Positions 35,987-45,788 of a DNA stretch of 64,000 nucleotides are shown here, piece by piece; the first letter of the stretch is position 1, and every line of letters starts with the position of its first letter. The position numbers and the translations under genes were made by a program. This stretch comes from Acidiluteibacter sp963716125 (GTDB lineage Bacteria; Bacteroidota; Bacteroidia; Flavobacteriales_E; Vicingaceae): assembly GCA_963716125.1 (NCBI GenBank), contig OY970294.1, positions 1,550,001 to 1,614,000 on the forward strand. Direction: 5' to 3'. Below the pieces are notes generated by a model that saw nothing but the letters and a program-made list of their open reading frames with translations, was not told where the DNA came from and did not search any database.

Positions 35987-36757
35987 CTACAGTCTGTTAA
36001 TAACTAGAAATAAAGTAATAACAGAAGATACAATACTGATGATAGGTGCCGCTTCTGAAATTACTTGTCTGGTAGTAACTCCAATTGGTTCTATATAAAT
36101 AATATCATTCGCTTGAAGTATAATGTCTGCGTATTTTAGATTCTCGATTCTAGACAAATCAAGTAGATATACTTGAGGGTTTTGGCCGGGATTTCGAATC
36201 AACTTTATTTTATAAGCTTTACCACTTTGAGCTATACCACCAGCTTGAGCCAAGGCTTGAATTAACGTAGTATTATTATTTTGAAGTGTAATTACTTTAC
36301 CACTGCCATCGCTTCCTGGAAATATAGTAACTCTTCTGTTGGTAACCTTCAGTATTACAAATGGATCAATATATAATTCAGCATATTTTTCTTCCAACAT
36401 CAACTCGGCTTCTCTCATCGTCATTCCTTGCACATAAGTTCGTCCGATAACTGGAAGATTTACAACCCCATTAAATTCAACTAAATATTCTAGTGAACCA
36501 TCATTTCTTACGTTATTATTTCCACTAGTAGTATTATTGGAGGTAGTAAAATCAATTAATTTAAAACCTTCATTGGTATATATTCTGAAACTAATAAAAT
36601 CATTTGGAGCAATTTTATATTCTGGTTGATCTACTTCTGGAGGTGTGTCGTATTCAAACTCTTTTGGAGTTTTGAGCATGATGCTCGGATTTAGTGGTTT
36701 GCAAGAGTAAGCGCCAACCAATACAATAATTCCAAGAAGATATAAGATTTTTTTCAT
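35987..36757 (-). CDS. Polysaccharide export outer-membrane lipoprotein (Wza-like)
   Basis: The 256-residue protein has a lipobox (GAYSC), a Poly_export domain (YKIAPNDFISFRIYTNEGF, YLVEFNGVVNLPVIGRTYVQGMT) and an SLBB-type domain (ITLQNNNTTLIQALAQAGGI). A C-terminal hydrophobic helix fits the outer-membrane channel helix of Wza. It lies 21 bp before the Wzc-like gene. Confidence 0.92.
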   Translation of the reverse strand: MKKILYLLGIIVLVGAYSCKPLNPSIMLKTPKEFEYDTPPEVDQPEYKIAPNDFISFRIYTNEGFKLIDFTTSNNTTSGNNNVRNDGSLEYLVEFNGVVNLPVIGRTYVQGMTMREAELMLEEKYAELYIDPFVILKVTNRRVTIFPGSDGSGKVITLQNNNTTLIQALAQAGGIAQSGKAYKIKLIRNPGQNPQVYLLDLSRIENLKYADIILQANDIIYIEPIGVTTRQVISEAAPIISIVSSVITLFLVINRL

Positions 36758-36825
36758 AATAAAGCTGCTAAATTAGCTGTAGCTGCAAAGCTATTAAAAT
36801 AAATTTATTATTTAGTAGCTATATT

Positions 36826-38022
36826 TTAGGACTTTCCATTTAGTAAGTCATGATACAATTTGCTCATATCAGATGCAAGTCTATCAAAATGAAATTTGTT
36901 TTTTACATGAGCCCAGCCATTCGAACCTAACCTATTTCTTAATTCTTCATTTTCAATTAATTGAATAAGTCCTTGAATATATTCTTCTTTATTATCTTGT
37001 TCAATTAGTAAAGCGGTTTCATTTTGAATAACTGTATTTTTAACTCCTCCAACTTTAGTGCTAATGATCGGTTTATTAGAAGCTTGTGCTTCAATCAGAC
37101 TCACTGGTGTACCTTCATTATTACTTGTCAGGGCAATAATGTCTAAACCAGCATTTGCCCAATCTATATTTTTAATCCATGAAGTAAAATGGAGTGGTGC
37201 AGGATTATCTCCTTTAAATTCACCATTTACATGATTTAAGCCTATGCTTTTCGCATAATTTTTAAGGTTTTCTCTTTCTTCACCATCGCCAATTATAAAT
37301 CCTCTTACTTTTTTATTGGTTCTTTTTCGCACTTCACAAATGGCATCTATAAATAACTGATGATTTTTTATAGGAACTAATCTCCCAATAATGCCAATCG
37401 CAATTTCATCATCTTGAATGCAATACTGTTTTCTAAAAGAAGCTCTTTTTTCAATATTATCTATCTGAAACTTATTTAGATCAAAACCTAAAGGAATAAC
37501 TGCTACTTTATTTTCGTTGCAAATTTTATAGCGTTTGGTCAGCTCTAATTTTTGTCTGTCGCTTATAGCAATTATTTTATCTGTTTTTAATGCTAAAGCA
37601 CGCTCTATGTTTTTATAAATATTTGTTTTAAAGGTTCCAAAATAAGAATGAAAAACATGACCATGAAAGGTGTGAACTACTTTAGCTTTAGAATAATTCA
37701 TAGCTGCTAATCTTCCTAAAGCACCTGCTTTTGAAGCGTGAGTGTGAATAATATCTGGTTTAAAGTCTTTAATTACTCGCTTAATTTTTTTGTAAGCATC
37801 TCTATCTGAGCTTAGACTTACTTCTCGTTTCATTTCTTCAATAATTTGAGGTTTTAATCCTAAATTATTTAGAATGTATTGAGAGCTTTCTTCTGATTCA
37901 TCCCATTGTCCACCTATTAACAAGGTTTCAAAATCGGGTTCTAAGTATTTAGTTAAATAAGCGGCATTGAAAGTAGGACCTCCTAAATTAAATCGATTTA
38001 TTATTCTAAGTACTTTTGGCAT
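36826..38022 (-). CDS. Glycosyltransferase family 4
   Basis: The 398-residue GT-B enzyme has N-terminal LGGPTFNAAYL and a THASKAGALGRLAAM stretch, and the C-terminal donor-binding signature GIIGRLVPIKNH...LTSNNEGTPVSLIEAQASNKPII. It adds a sugar to the lipid-linked polysaccharide. Donor and acceptor unknown. It is first in the export cluster's direction of transcription, with a 68-bp gap to the Wza-like gene. Confidence 0.9.
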   Translation of the reverse strand: MPKVLRIINRFNLGGPTFNAAYLTKYLEPDFETLLIGGQWDESEESSQYILNNLGLKPQIIEEMKREVSLSSDRDAYKKIKRVIKDFKPDIIHTHASKAGALGRLAAMNYSKAKVVHTFHGHVFHSYFGTFKTNIYKNIERALALKTDKIIAISDRQKLELTKRYKICNENKVAVIPLGFDLNKFQIDNIEKRASFRKQYCIQDDEIAIGIIGRLVPIKNHQLFIDAICEVRKRTNKKVRGFIIGDGEERENLKNYAKSIGLNHVNGEFKGDNPAPLHFTSWIKNIDWANAGLDIIALTSNNEGTPVSLIEAQASNKPIISTKVGGVKNTVIQNETALLIEQDNKEEYIQGLIQLIENEELRNRLGSNGWAHVKNKFHFDRLASDMSKLYHDLLNGKS

Positions 38023-38086
38023 AAAATAGACTTTGAAACAAAGATAAGGCGGTTTTGTCGAAATAATATAATTATTCGTCGAAAAG

Positions 38087-39979
38087 TTATGATAAATGCT
38101 TTTTCCACCAATTGTTGAAGATTAATAGCGCAAAAATCGTTGTCGGACTATCTCCTGGAAAACTACTTTCCAGTTTGTTTTTGAGTTCTGATACGGCTTT
38201 TGGATTAAAAAGGTTCTGCTTTTTAACAAACGATTCTGATAATAATTGATGGTGAATCAATTCTTTTAAGTCAGAATTAAACCATTTAACTAGAGGAACT
38301 TCAAAACCATGTTTCGGTCGCATATACAATTCTTTTGGAAGTAGTTCTCTAGCGGCATCTTGCAATATTTTTTTTGTTTTAGTTTCATCTATCTTATATC
38401 GACTCGGTAATGAAAAGGCAAATTCAACCACATGATGATCTAAAAAGGGAACTCTTACTTCCAATCCATTATTCATACTCATTGCATCTACTTTTTTAAG
38501 CATATCACCTTTGAGCACTAAATTTAAATCACTTAGTAAGTTTTCATCGAAATTATTTCCATTAATCTGATTTAAAAAAATAGACTTTCTTTGCTGATCA
38601 ATTGATTTGTTGAAATTTGAGTTTATTAATTCAACACTTTCTTTCTCAGATAAAATAGATGCCCACCTCCAGTATCTTTCTGCATTAGAAAGATTTAAGC
38701 CATCGCTGTATTTAGATAGTTTTCGAAATATATCGCCCACCTTACTTCCTCTTGATTGTGGCATTACTTTCCAAAGTGGTGCAAGTGCTTTTAAGGAGGT
38801 ATTCATTAGGCCACTTTTAGAAGCCTTAAATAAAGCAGTGTGTTTTCTATAACCACTAAAAATTTCATCGGCACCGTCTCCAGATAAAGCTACGGTTACA
38901 TGGTTTTTAGTATTTTTACACAATACGTTTACTGCCAACGAGCTAGAGTCTGCAAATGGTTCATCTATATGTTCTAGAAAGTCATAAAAACTTTCTAATA
39001 AATCATTGTTTGTCAGCTTAAAGGTATGGTGATTCGTTTTGTATTTTTTTGCTACTAACTTAGCATAATAGGTTTCATCGTATTGGGGCTCATCTTTAAA
39101 TCCAATTGAAAAAGTATTAATAGCTTGATGAGAATTTCTGCTCGCTAAAGCTGTAATCAGTGAAGAATCAATTCCTCCACTTAAAAATGTTCCCAATGGA
39201 ACATCCGCTATCATTCGTTTACAAACAGATTCTTCTAATGTTTCTATCAATTTTTTTTGAGCTGCTTCATAAGATAAAGCGCTTTTTTTCTGTTGGATAA
39301 GTTGGTTACTATCGTAATAGCATTTAGAGTTGATTTCTCCAGTTTTACTGATTCTAACACTATATCCACTTTCTATTTTCTTTATATTATTAAGAATAGT
39401 GTGTGGCTCAGGACAATAATTCAATTGTAAATAGTGATGTAAACTATTTGTATCTAAAGTCTTTTGAATTGGAAAAGCTAAAATGCTATCCATATTAGAG
39501 CCAAAAATAAATTGATTTTCATCGTGATAATAGAGGAGTGGCTTAATTCCGAATCGGTCTCTTGCTATAAATAATTCCGCTTTTTGATGCTCATAAATTG
39601 CAAAGGCGAAAAATCCATTTAATTTTTTGAGGCAGTCTTCTTTATAATGAATATACAATTGTAGTAAAACTTCTGTATCACTTGCAGTTGTGAAGGTGTA
39701 GCCTAATTCAATTAATTCTTCCCTTAAAACTTCAAAATTGAATATTTCACCATTAAAAACAATTGTATAATTATTTGATTGGTCTGTAAATGGTTGGTTG
39801 CTAGATTCTGAAATATCAATAATGGATAGTCTTCTATGACCTAAAGCAATTGATGCAGCCTTAAAAATTCCGCTCGCATCAGGACCTCTTTTAGCTAAGC
39901 AGTTGCTTGATTGTTCAATATATTTTAAATGTTGTTCCCCCTTTTGGTTAAAAGCGAATATTCCACTTATTCCGCACAT
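38087..39979 (-). CDS. asnB: Asparagine synthase (glutamine-hydrolysing)
   Basis: The 630-residue protein has Cys2 as the amidotransferase nucleophile (MCGISGIF), the class II glutaminase domain (RGPDASG, FNGEIFN, TASDTEVLL), and the synthetase domain with the PP-loop SGGIDSSLITALA near 262-274. ALSGDGADEIFSGY and PFLDHHVVEFA complete it. In polysaccharide loci such enzymes may modify sugars rather than make free asparagine. Confidence 0.93.
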   Translation of the reverse strand: MCGISGIFAFNQKGEQHLKYIEQSSNCLAKRGPDASGIFKAASIALGHRRLSIIDISESSNQPFTDQSNNYTIVFNGEIFNFEVLREELIELGYTFTTASDTEVLLQLYIHYKEDCLKKLNGFFAFAIYEHQKAELFIARDRFGIKPLLYYHDENQFIFGSNMDSILAFPIQKTLDTNSLHHYLQLNYCPEPHTILNNIKKIESGYSVRISKTGEINSKCYYDSNQLIQQKKSALSYEAAQKKLIETLEESVCKRMIADVPLGTFLSGGIDSSLITALASRNSHQAINTFSIGFKDEPQYDETYYAKLVAKKYKTNHHTFKLTNNDLLESFYDFLEHIDEPFADSSSLAVNVLCKNTKNHVTVALSGDGADEIFSGYRKHTALFKASKSGLMNTSLKALAPLWKVMPQSRGSKVGDIFRKLSKYSDGLNLSNAERYWRWASILSEKESVELINSNFNKSIDQQRKSIFLNQINGNNFDENLLSDLNLVLKGDMLKKVDAMSMNNGLEVRVPFLDHHVVEFAFSLPSRYKIDETKTKKILQDAARELLPKELYMRPKHGFEVPLVKWFNSDLKELIHHQLLSESFVKKQNLFNPKAVSELKNKLESSFPGDSPTTIFALLIFNNWWKKHLS

Positions 39980-40015
39980 AAATTAACTAATAAAGGTTTA
40001 TAAATTGTATTCAAT

Positions 40016-40408
40016 CTATTTTTTATAGTTTAAAAAGGTGAAAAATAAACATATCCAAGCACTTATTAAACACAAACCACCAAGAGGCGTAATAGGACCT
40101 AAAAAACTGATGTTTTCCAAAGCTGTTAATTCTCGAGTACTTAATAAATATATAGAGAATGAAAATAGAATAATTCCGATTATCAATAAGTTAATAGTTG
40201 CATTTATCAATTTTGTTTTTGGAATAGCAGAGCTTAATCCGATAATAATAAGTAGTATAGCATGATACATTTGGTACCTTACGCCAGTGGTAAAACTGTC
40301 TAATGCTTCACTGCTAATGCTACTTTTTAAAGCGTGCGCACCTAATGCACCTAAAACAACTGCTAAAGCTCCAAAAATACTTCCACTTAAAACTGCTTTT
40401 CTATTCAT
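40016..40408 (-). CDS. DUF423 family membrane protein
   Basis: I use the ATG at 40408 (130 residues, MNRKAVLSGSIFGAL), since the longer frame from 40471 has a polar, non-hydrophobic start that runs toward the divergent gene. Four transmembrane helices and the GALGAHALK motif identify DUF423 (YgdD-like). Function unknown. Confidence 0.85.
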   Translation of the reverse strand: MNRKAVLSGSIFGALAVVLGALGAHALKSSISSEALDSFTTGVRYQMYHAILLIIIGLSSAIPKTKLINATINLLIIGIILFSFSIYLLSTRELTALENISFLGPITPLGGLCLISAWICLFFTFLNYKK

Positions 40409-40496
40409 ATTTAAAAAAGATAAGGTCTTATTTTTTTTAATAGACAAAGGTAAACCATTAACTTCGCTCAAACATATTTTTAAGACAGTATTTTAG

Positions 40497-41834
40497 ATGA
40501 AAACCATATTTCTAATTGGCGCAGGACGCTCTACAATTTCCCTAATTGATTATTTATTAAATAACTTAGAGAAAGAAGATTGGCAATTAATTGTAGGGGA
40601 TCAAAACCTTGAATTTGCACAATCAAAAATTAAACATAATACAAGAGCGAAAGCTATTGAATTTGATGTAACCAATGAGGAACAACGACAAAAGCTAATT
40701 CAATCGGTTGATATTGTTATTTCTATGTTGCCGGCACATATGCATGTTTCTGTTGCTAAAGATTGTATTAAATACGGTAAAAATATGGTTACAGCCTCTT
40801 ATGTTTCTAAAGAAATGCGTGCCTTAGAAGCCGAAGCGATGGAAAAGGGAGTTACCATAATTAACGAAATAGGTGTGGATCCTGGTGTAGATCATTTATC
40901 TGCCATGAGAGTCATTGACAGAATTAGAGATAATGGAGGTAAAATTATGGAGTTTGAAACTTTTACTGGTGGTTTAGTTGCCCCTGAAAGTGACAATAAT
41001 CCTTGGAATTATAAGTTTACTTGGAATCCTAGAAATGTAGTTTTAGCAGGACAGGGTGGAGCAGTGAAGTTTATACAAAGTGGCACCTACAAATATATTC
41101 CTTATCATAAGCTTTTTAGAAGAACTGAAATAATTGAAGTTGAAAACCTTGGCAAGTTTGAGGGATATGCCAATAGAGATTCTTTGATGTATAGGTCTGT
41201 TTATCATTTAGAAGATATCAAAACAATGTATAGAGGAACCCTAAGAAAGATAGGATATTCAAAGGCCTGGGATGTTTTTGTGCAATTGGGAGCTACAGAT
41301 GATTCTTATACCATTGAAAATTCAGATAAAATGACTTTTCGTGATTTTATCAATCTCTTTTTGGCTTATAATCCTCATGATTCTGTAGAATTGAAATTGC
41401 AATACTATTTAAATATGCGTCAAGATGATACAGATGTTTTTGATAAATTGAAATGGTTAGATATTTTTGAGCCTATTCCTATCCCATTAAAAAATGCTAC
41501 TCCTGCACAAATTCTTCAATATATTTTGGAAAGGAAATGGAAGTTGGAACCGACTGACAAAGATATGATTGTTATGTGGCACAAATTCGTTTATGAAATG
41601 GATGGTAAATCTCATGAATTACACTCTTCAATGGTTATAAAAGGCGATGATGGCGATCATACTGCCATGGCAAAAACGGTGGGATATCCAGTGGCAATTA
41701 CTACCAAAATGATATTGAAAGGTGTAATTGATAAGCCTGGTGTTCATATTCCTATTTACAAAGAAATTTATGAACCCATTTTAGAAGAGTTGGAACAGTT
41801 TGGAATTAAATTTAATGAGAAAGAAATTATTTAA
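40497..41834 (+). CDS. Saccharopine dehydrogenase family protein
   Basis: The 445-residue protein has an NAD(P)-binding start (IFLIGAGRSTISLIDYL), SMLPAHMHVSVAKDC and the substrate region EIGVDPGVDHLSAM. GGLVAPESDNNPWNYKFTWNPRNVVLAG is the hallmark of LYS9/Lys1-type C-terminal domains. It probably acts in lysine metabolism through saccharopine. It is the only plus-strand gene among its neighbours, divergent from DUF423 and convergent with the FAH gene, which it overlaps by 8 bp. Confidence 0.92.
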   Translation: MKTIFLIGAGRSTISLIDYLLNNLEKEDWQLIVGDQNLEFAQSKIKHNTRAKAIEFDVTNEEQRQKLIQSVDIVISMLPAHMHVSVAKDCIKYGKNMVTASYVSKEMRALEAEAMEKGVTIINEIGVDPGVDHLSAMRVIDRIRDNGGKIMEFETFTGGLVAPESDNNPWNYKFTWNPRNVVLAGQGGAVKFIQSGTYKYIPYHKLFRRTEIIEVENLGKFEGYANRDSLMYRSVYHLEDIKTMYRGTLRKIGYSKAWDVFVQLGATDDSYTIENSDKMTFRDFINLFLAYNPHDSVELKLQYYLNMRQDDTDVFDKLKWLDIFEPIPIPLKNATPAQILQYILERKWKLEPTDKDMIVMWHKFVYEMDGKSHELHSSMVIKGDDGDHTAMAKTVGYPVAITTKMILKGVIDKPGVHIPIYKEIYEPILEELEQFGIKFNEKEII

Positions 41835-42441
41835 TTCTTAATTCGAAAACCTTTTCATTTTCTATAAATCCTTCTAAATAATCATTGATATTAACTTTGC
41901 CAACACCCTCGGGTGTTCCAGTAAAGATTAAGTCGCCAATTTTTAATGTAATAAATTGAGAAACGTGAGCTATGATTTTGTCAAAATTAAAAATCATATC
42001 ATGGCTATGACCATTTTGCTTTACTTCACCGTTGATTAAAAGTGAAAAGTTAATATTTTTAGCATCTTTTAGTTGATTTACTTCTATAAATTTGAATCCG
42101 ATAGGAGCAGAACCATCAAATGCTTTAGCTTTTTCCCAAGGCAATGATTTTGCTTTGCATTCATCCTGCAAATCTCTTGCTGTAAAATCTATACCAAAAC
42201 CAATCTCATTATAGTATTTATGCGCAAATTTTTCTTGTATATTTTTTCCTAATCGATTAATTCTAATGACTAGCTCTGCTTCAAAATGAATTTCATTGCT
42301 AAAATCAGGAATAAAGAAGGCTTGTTTTTTCGGGAGTAAAGAAGTTTCCGGCTTAAAGAAAAAAACTGGTTCTGTAGGCAAAGGGTTATTGAGTTCCTTT
42401 GCATGCTTTGCATAATTTCTACCAATACAAATTATTTTCAT
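41827..42441 (-). CDS. Fumarylacetoacetate hydrolase family protein
   Basis: The 204-residue protein is the short, single-domain FAH type (FAHD1/YcgM-like). It has the start IICIGRNYAKHAKELN, metal-binding acidic residues in EIHFEAELVIRI and FGIDFTARDLQ, and TGTPEGVGKV near the end. It hydrolyses or decarboxylates acylpyruvates or oxaloacetate. It overlaps the exonuclease gene by 4 bp. Confidence 0.93.
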   Translation of the reverse strand: MKIICIGRNYAKHAKELNNPLPTEPVFFFKPETSLLPKKQAFFIPDFSNEIHFEAELVIRINRLGKNIQEKFAHKYYNEIGFGIDFTARDLQDECKAKSLPWEKAKAFDGSAPIGFKFIEVNQLKDAKNINFSLLINGEVKQNGHSHDMIFNFDKIIAHVSQFITLKIGDLIFTGTPEGVGKVNINDYLEGFIENEKVFELRIK

Positions 42442-43205
42442 TTTCCGAAATTTCTCATTTTTATAGCAGTCAAAACTTTTTTGGTGTAGAGCGGAAAATC
42501 ACCTTTCATCATCCAATCGTAGTAAGAAGGTTCTGATTTAAACATTTCTTCAACAGATTTACCTTTATGCTTGCCAAAATTAAAAACCTCTACATCATTC
42601 TCATCAAAAATTATTCTGCCCATTAAGTCGGCATTCTTATTTCTTTTAGAAAAATCGGAAAGGAAATGAACATCATTTTCTAACTCTTTATATTTTTCTA
42701 TTTGCGCTTCCAACACTTCATAAGTTGCCAAATTGTCGGCTTCTGCACCATGTGCACCAATAAGTTCTTTGTCGCAATAAAATTTATAAGCTGCCACCAA
42801 TGTTCTTTGTTCCATTTTATGAAAAATGTTCTGAACATCTACTAATTTTCGGTTATTCAAATCAAATTCAACGTCAGCCCTTAAAAACTCTTCCATTAAA
42901 AGTGGAACATCAAATTTATTACTATTAAAACCAGCTAAGTCTGAATTTCCAATAAATTGCGCTAAACTTTTTGCCAATGCGTTAAACGTAGGTTCGTCCT
43001 TCACATCTTCATCTAATATTCCATGAATATCCGATGAGCCTTTTGGAATAGGAATAGTAGGGTTAACTCTTCTGGTTTTGATTTCTTTTTTACCATCAAT
43101 TCCCAATTTTAAAATTGAAATTTCTACAATTCGATCTGTTGCAACATCTACACCAGTAGTTTCCAAATCAAAAAATACGATAGGTTTTTTTAGCTTTAGC
43201 TTCAT
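42438..43205 (-). CDS. DEDDh 3'-5' exonuclease (DnaQ-like)
   Basis: The 255-residue protein has Exo I FFDLETTGVD, Exo II GFNSNKFDVPLL and Exo III with HGAEADNLAT, giving the DEDDh set. The C-terminal part (VFNFGKHKGKSVEEM, YYDWMMKGDFP) matches the short C-terminal domain often attached to bacterial exonucleases of this type. It acts on DNA or RNA 3' ends. Length is normal. Confidence 0.93.
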   Translation of the reverse strand: MKLKLKKPIVFFDLETTGVDVATDRIVEISILKLGIDGKKEIKTRRVNPTIPIPKGSSDIHGILDEDVKDEPTFNALAKSLAQFIGNSDLAGFNSNKFDVPLLMEEFLRADVEFDLNNRKLVDVQNIFHKMEQRTLVAAYKFYCDKELIGAHGAEADNLATYEVLEAQIEKYKELENDVHFLSDFSKRNKNADLMGRIIFDENDVEVFNFGKHKGKSVEEMFKSEPSYYDWMMKGDFPLYTKKVLTAIKMRNFGK

Positions 43206-43243
43206 TCTACTTCTTTTTGTTTTTACAAATTTACAGATAAAAA

Positions 43244-43276
43244 AAAAGAGGGAAACCTTTTGGGCTTCCCTCTTTT
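43244..43276. terminator. Bidirectional terminator hairpin
   Basis: AAAAGAGGGAA and TTCCCTCTTTT form an 11-bp perfect stem around an 11-base loop. It lies between the exonuclease start (43205) and the PD40/OmpA stop (43293), so it chiefly terminates the PD40/OmpA transcript. Confidence 0.85.
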
Positions 43277-43292
43277 ATTAAAATATTCGATT

Positions 43293-45587
43293 CTATCTTA
43301 CAAATACTCTTACGTATTGGAATTTCTCGTAAACTTTTTTGTTTTCTAAGAAATCTCCTTTGTATTCAGGACCTGTAATCAATGTGTTGATGTCAACAAA
43401 ATTATATTGACTTGGATTAATTCCTTTTTTCAACATTACTCTTTCAATTAAAGCCTTAGTATCGTAAGCTCTTCTTCTTGAAATTACAGTGTTGTTACCC
43501 CAAGTTTTTGTAGGCACTTTAGATGCACTAGAAGTAATTGCTAAATTAGCATATCCTCTTTGACGAATCAATTCAGCAATATCATTTGCAAATTCAGCAA
43601 ACTCTGAACTTTCTTCATCGATATCTTTCATATTATAGATAAAGAACTTTTGGAAATAAACAATCACATTTTCTAATTCCTTGCCTGAAGGATAAGAATA
43701 AGGATATTGAATACTGTCTCTAGCCTCAACATTATAAGACTTAGGAGAATTATTGTCCTTAAATGGAGTGTATTTATACATTCCTAGGCCAATCTTCGCA
43801 AAATCCATTTTACCACCAAGGTCATTAGTAATTACAAGATTGTCATTTTCTAATACTTTACTTTCTTCTGAGTTAACTCGGATAAAGTAAACTTTATTTA
43901 CATCCAATTTCTCGAAGTTAAATGCACCTGCATCATCAGTAGTAGTACTGTTTAATAACTTTTGAGCATTATCTAATAAGTCAATTGTTACACCTTTTCC
44001 TGTAGCTACTGCACCTGCACCAGTTTGAGAGTCATCATTGATCACTTCGCCATCTTTTCCTACTCTAACAGGTTTTAAAGCAATAGATTTGAATATTTCT
44101 TGATAAACAGAATCATCTGGTACAAAAATATTCTCTTCATAAGTTTGGTATCCATCAGACTCATACTTCATATGATATGTTCTGTTTGGAATTAAGATAG
44201 CACTAAATTTACCATCTCTCTGTCTAGGAGTATAGATACCAATTAAATCATTGGTAGTATTATCAGTAATGATTACTTGAGCTCCTTCTGGTGGGAACAT
44301 ACGATCTACATAAGTAAATTCACCATTGTATAAAGTAAGACCAGTTTCTTTAGCATCTAGCAATTGAATCATATAAATATCCTTGTCTCCGTATCCTTTT
44401 TCTTTGAAAGAAGAGAAATAACCTCTTTTTCCATCAGGAGTAGTTACAAAAAATACATCATCATCTACTGAGTTTATTGGGTAACCTAAATTTTCAGGCT
44501 CACTCCAAGTGTTGCTATCTTCATTAAAAACTGATTTGAAAATATCATAACCACCCATACTTGAATGACCATTAGAACTGAAATACATTGTCACTCCATC
44601 AGGGTGAATAAAAACACCATCTTCATCGCCTGAAGTGTTTAATACTTGACCAATATTTTGGTTAACCGCCCAAGTTCCTGTTGGCAATAAATTACAGTAA
44701 TAAATATCTTTACCACCGTATCCACCTTCTTTGTTACTTACAAAGAATAGTTTTTTTCCATCAGGAGACATTGCTACGTGAGTTTCATAAGCCTTGGAAT
44801 TAATATTTGGACCAAATTTCTTAGGATTTGCCCACTTTTCCATTCCTGCAGAATCTGAAATTAAATCAGAATAGTATAAGTTTCCATCACCTTTATCATC
44901 TTTATAGATGAACAATGTTTTACCATCAATAGAAAGGTTAATGGTGGCTTCATGCTCAGGAGTATTAATATTTAATAATTCTGGCGATCCCCACTCATCA
45001 TTCTCAAAATAAGAAACATAAATATCTTCTGCATACATTCCATCACTTAAGTCTGTATAATTGATATTTGAACTATCTTTTCTTAATCTTCTTGAAGTAA
45101 AGTAAATTGCAGATTCATCAATTCTAACCACTGGGCTATAATCAGGGAATTCACTATTTAACTTACCGCCTAAGTTAGTTACTTCAATATTAACTGGATT
45201 CTCAACGGCGAATTTGGCATACTTTACCATATCTATTCTTCGCTTAGCATCGTCAGCTAAAAAGTTTTTCTTAGTGATTTTAGACTGAAAAGTTTCAAAA
45301 CTTTTAACAGCTTCATCAAATTTATAATTCAAATGTTGCGAAATACCCAAATAATAAAATGCAAAAACAGGCGCATTCTTTTCAGAAGAAGAATACGGAT
45401 CATAATTTGCAGAGGTTTTTTGAGCGGCTTTTTCCAAATAAGGTAAAGAAGCCGTTTTTACACGCTCATCAAATGAATTTAACATACTAAGACCAATATT
45501 ATAATTGATATTAGCGTCATCTGGACTTGTTTGTAATAGTTCTTGCCATAAAGGTAGCGCAACTGAGTAGTTACTTTCTTCCATCAA
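43293..45587 (-). CDS. OmpA-family protein with TPR and PD40 β-propeller repeats
   Basis: The 764-residue frame begins with TPR-like helices (about 1-115). A six-bladed-type PD40 propeller follows (about 130-430, with repeats such as FTSRRLRKD, SPDGKKLFFVSNKEGGYGGKDIYYC, HPDGVTMYFSSNGHSSMGGYDIF), then a carboxypeptidase-regulatory-like β domain (about 545-600). An OmpA-type peptidoglycan-binding domain (about 645-764) completes it. This plan is typical of T9SS/gliding-associated proteins such as PorE. The signal peptide is not in this frame. It is encoded just upstream (45684-45630) one base out of frame. Confidence 0.88.
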   Translation of the reverse strand: MMEESNYSVALPLWQELLQTSPDDANINYNIGLSMLNSFDERVKTASLPYLEKAAQKTSANYDPYSSSEKNAPVFAFYYLGISQHLNYKFDEAVKSFETFQSKITKKNFLADDAKRRIDMVKYAKFAVENPVNIEVTNLGGKLNSEFPDYSPVVRIDESAIYFTSRRLRKDSSNINYTDLSDGMYAEDIYVSYFENDEWGSPELLNINTPEHEATINLSIDGKTLFIYKDDKGDGNLYYSDLISDSAGMEKWANPKKFGPNINSKAYETHVAMSPDGKKLFFVSNKEGGYGGKDIYYCNLLPTGTWAVNQNIGQVLNTSGDEDGVFIHPDGVTMYFSSNGHSSMGGYDIFKSVFNEDSNTWSEPENLGYPINSVDDDVFFVTTPDGKRGYFSSFKEKGYGDKDIYMIQLLDAKETGLTLYNGEFTYVDRMFPPEGAQVIITDNTTNDLIGIYTPRQRDGKFSAILIPNRTYHMKYESDGYQTYEENIFVPDDSVYQEIFKSIALKPVRVGKDGEVINDDSQTGAGAVATGKGVTIDLLDNAQKLLNSTTTDDAGAFNFEKLDVNKVYFIRVNSEESKVLENDNLVITNDLGGKMDFAKIGLGMYKYTPFKDNNSPKSYNVEARDSIQYPYSYPSGKELENVIVYFQKFFIYNMKDIDEESSEFAEFANDIAELIRQRGYANLAITSSASKVPTKTWGNNTVISRRRAYDTKALIERVMLKKGINPSQYNFVDINTLITGPEYKGDFLENKKVYEKFQYVRVFVR

Positions 45588-45684
45588 ATGGTTAGCTTCT
45601 ATGTACTTTTCTCTAGTAGATTTTTGAGCTGAATGCGCTCAAAGCTAGTACACTTACAAATAAAAGGAATAATGTCTTTTTCAT
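45588..45684 (-). other. Out-of-frame signal-peptide start of the PD40/OmpA gene
   Basis: ATG at 45684 encodes MKKTLFLLFVSVLALSAFSS, a good signal peptide, then hits TAG. Removing one A from the A5 run at 45625-45621 joins it in frame to KSTREKYIEANHLMEESNY of the main frame. So the true start is very probably 45684, with a one-base indel in a homopolymer, real or from sequencing. Confidence 0.8.
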
Positions 45685-45788
45685 AAAAAAAGAATAAATG
45701 TTTAATAATTAAGGTACAAATATATTCTAATTGATGGATTTATAAAGACTAAATTGCAAATAATCTATAAATTATTTCAATTCGTCGA

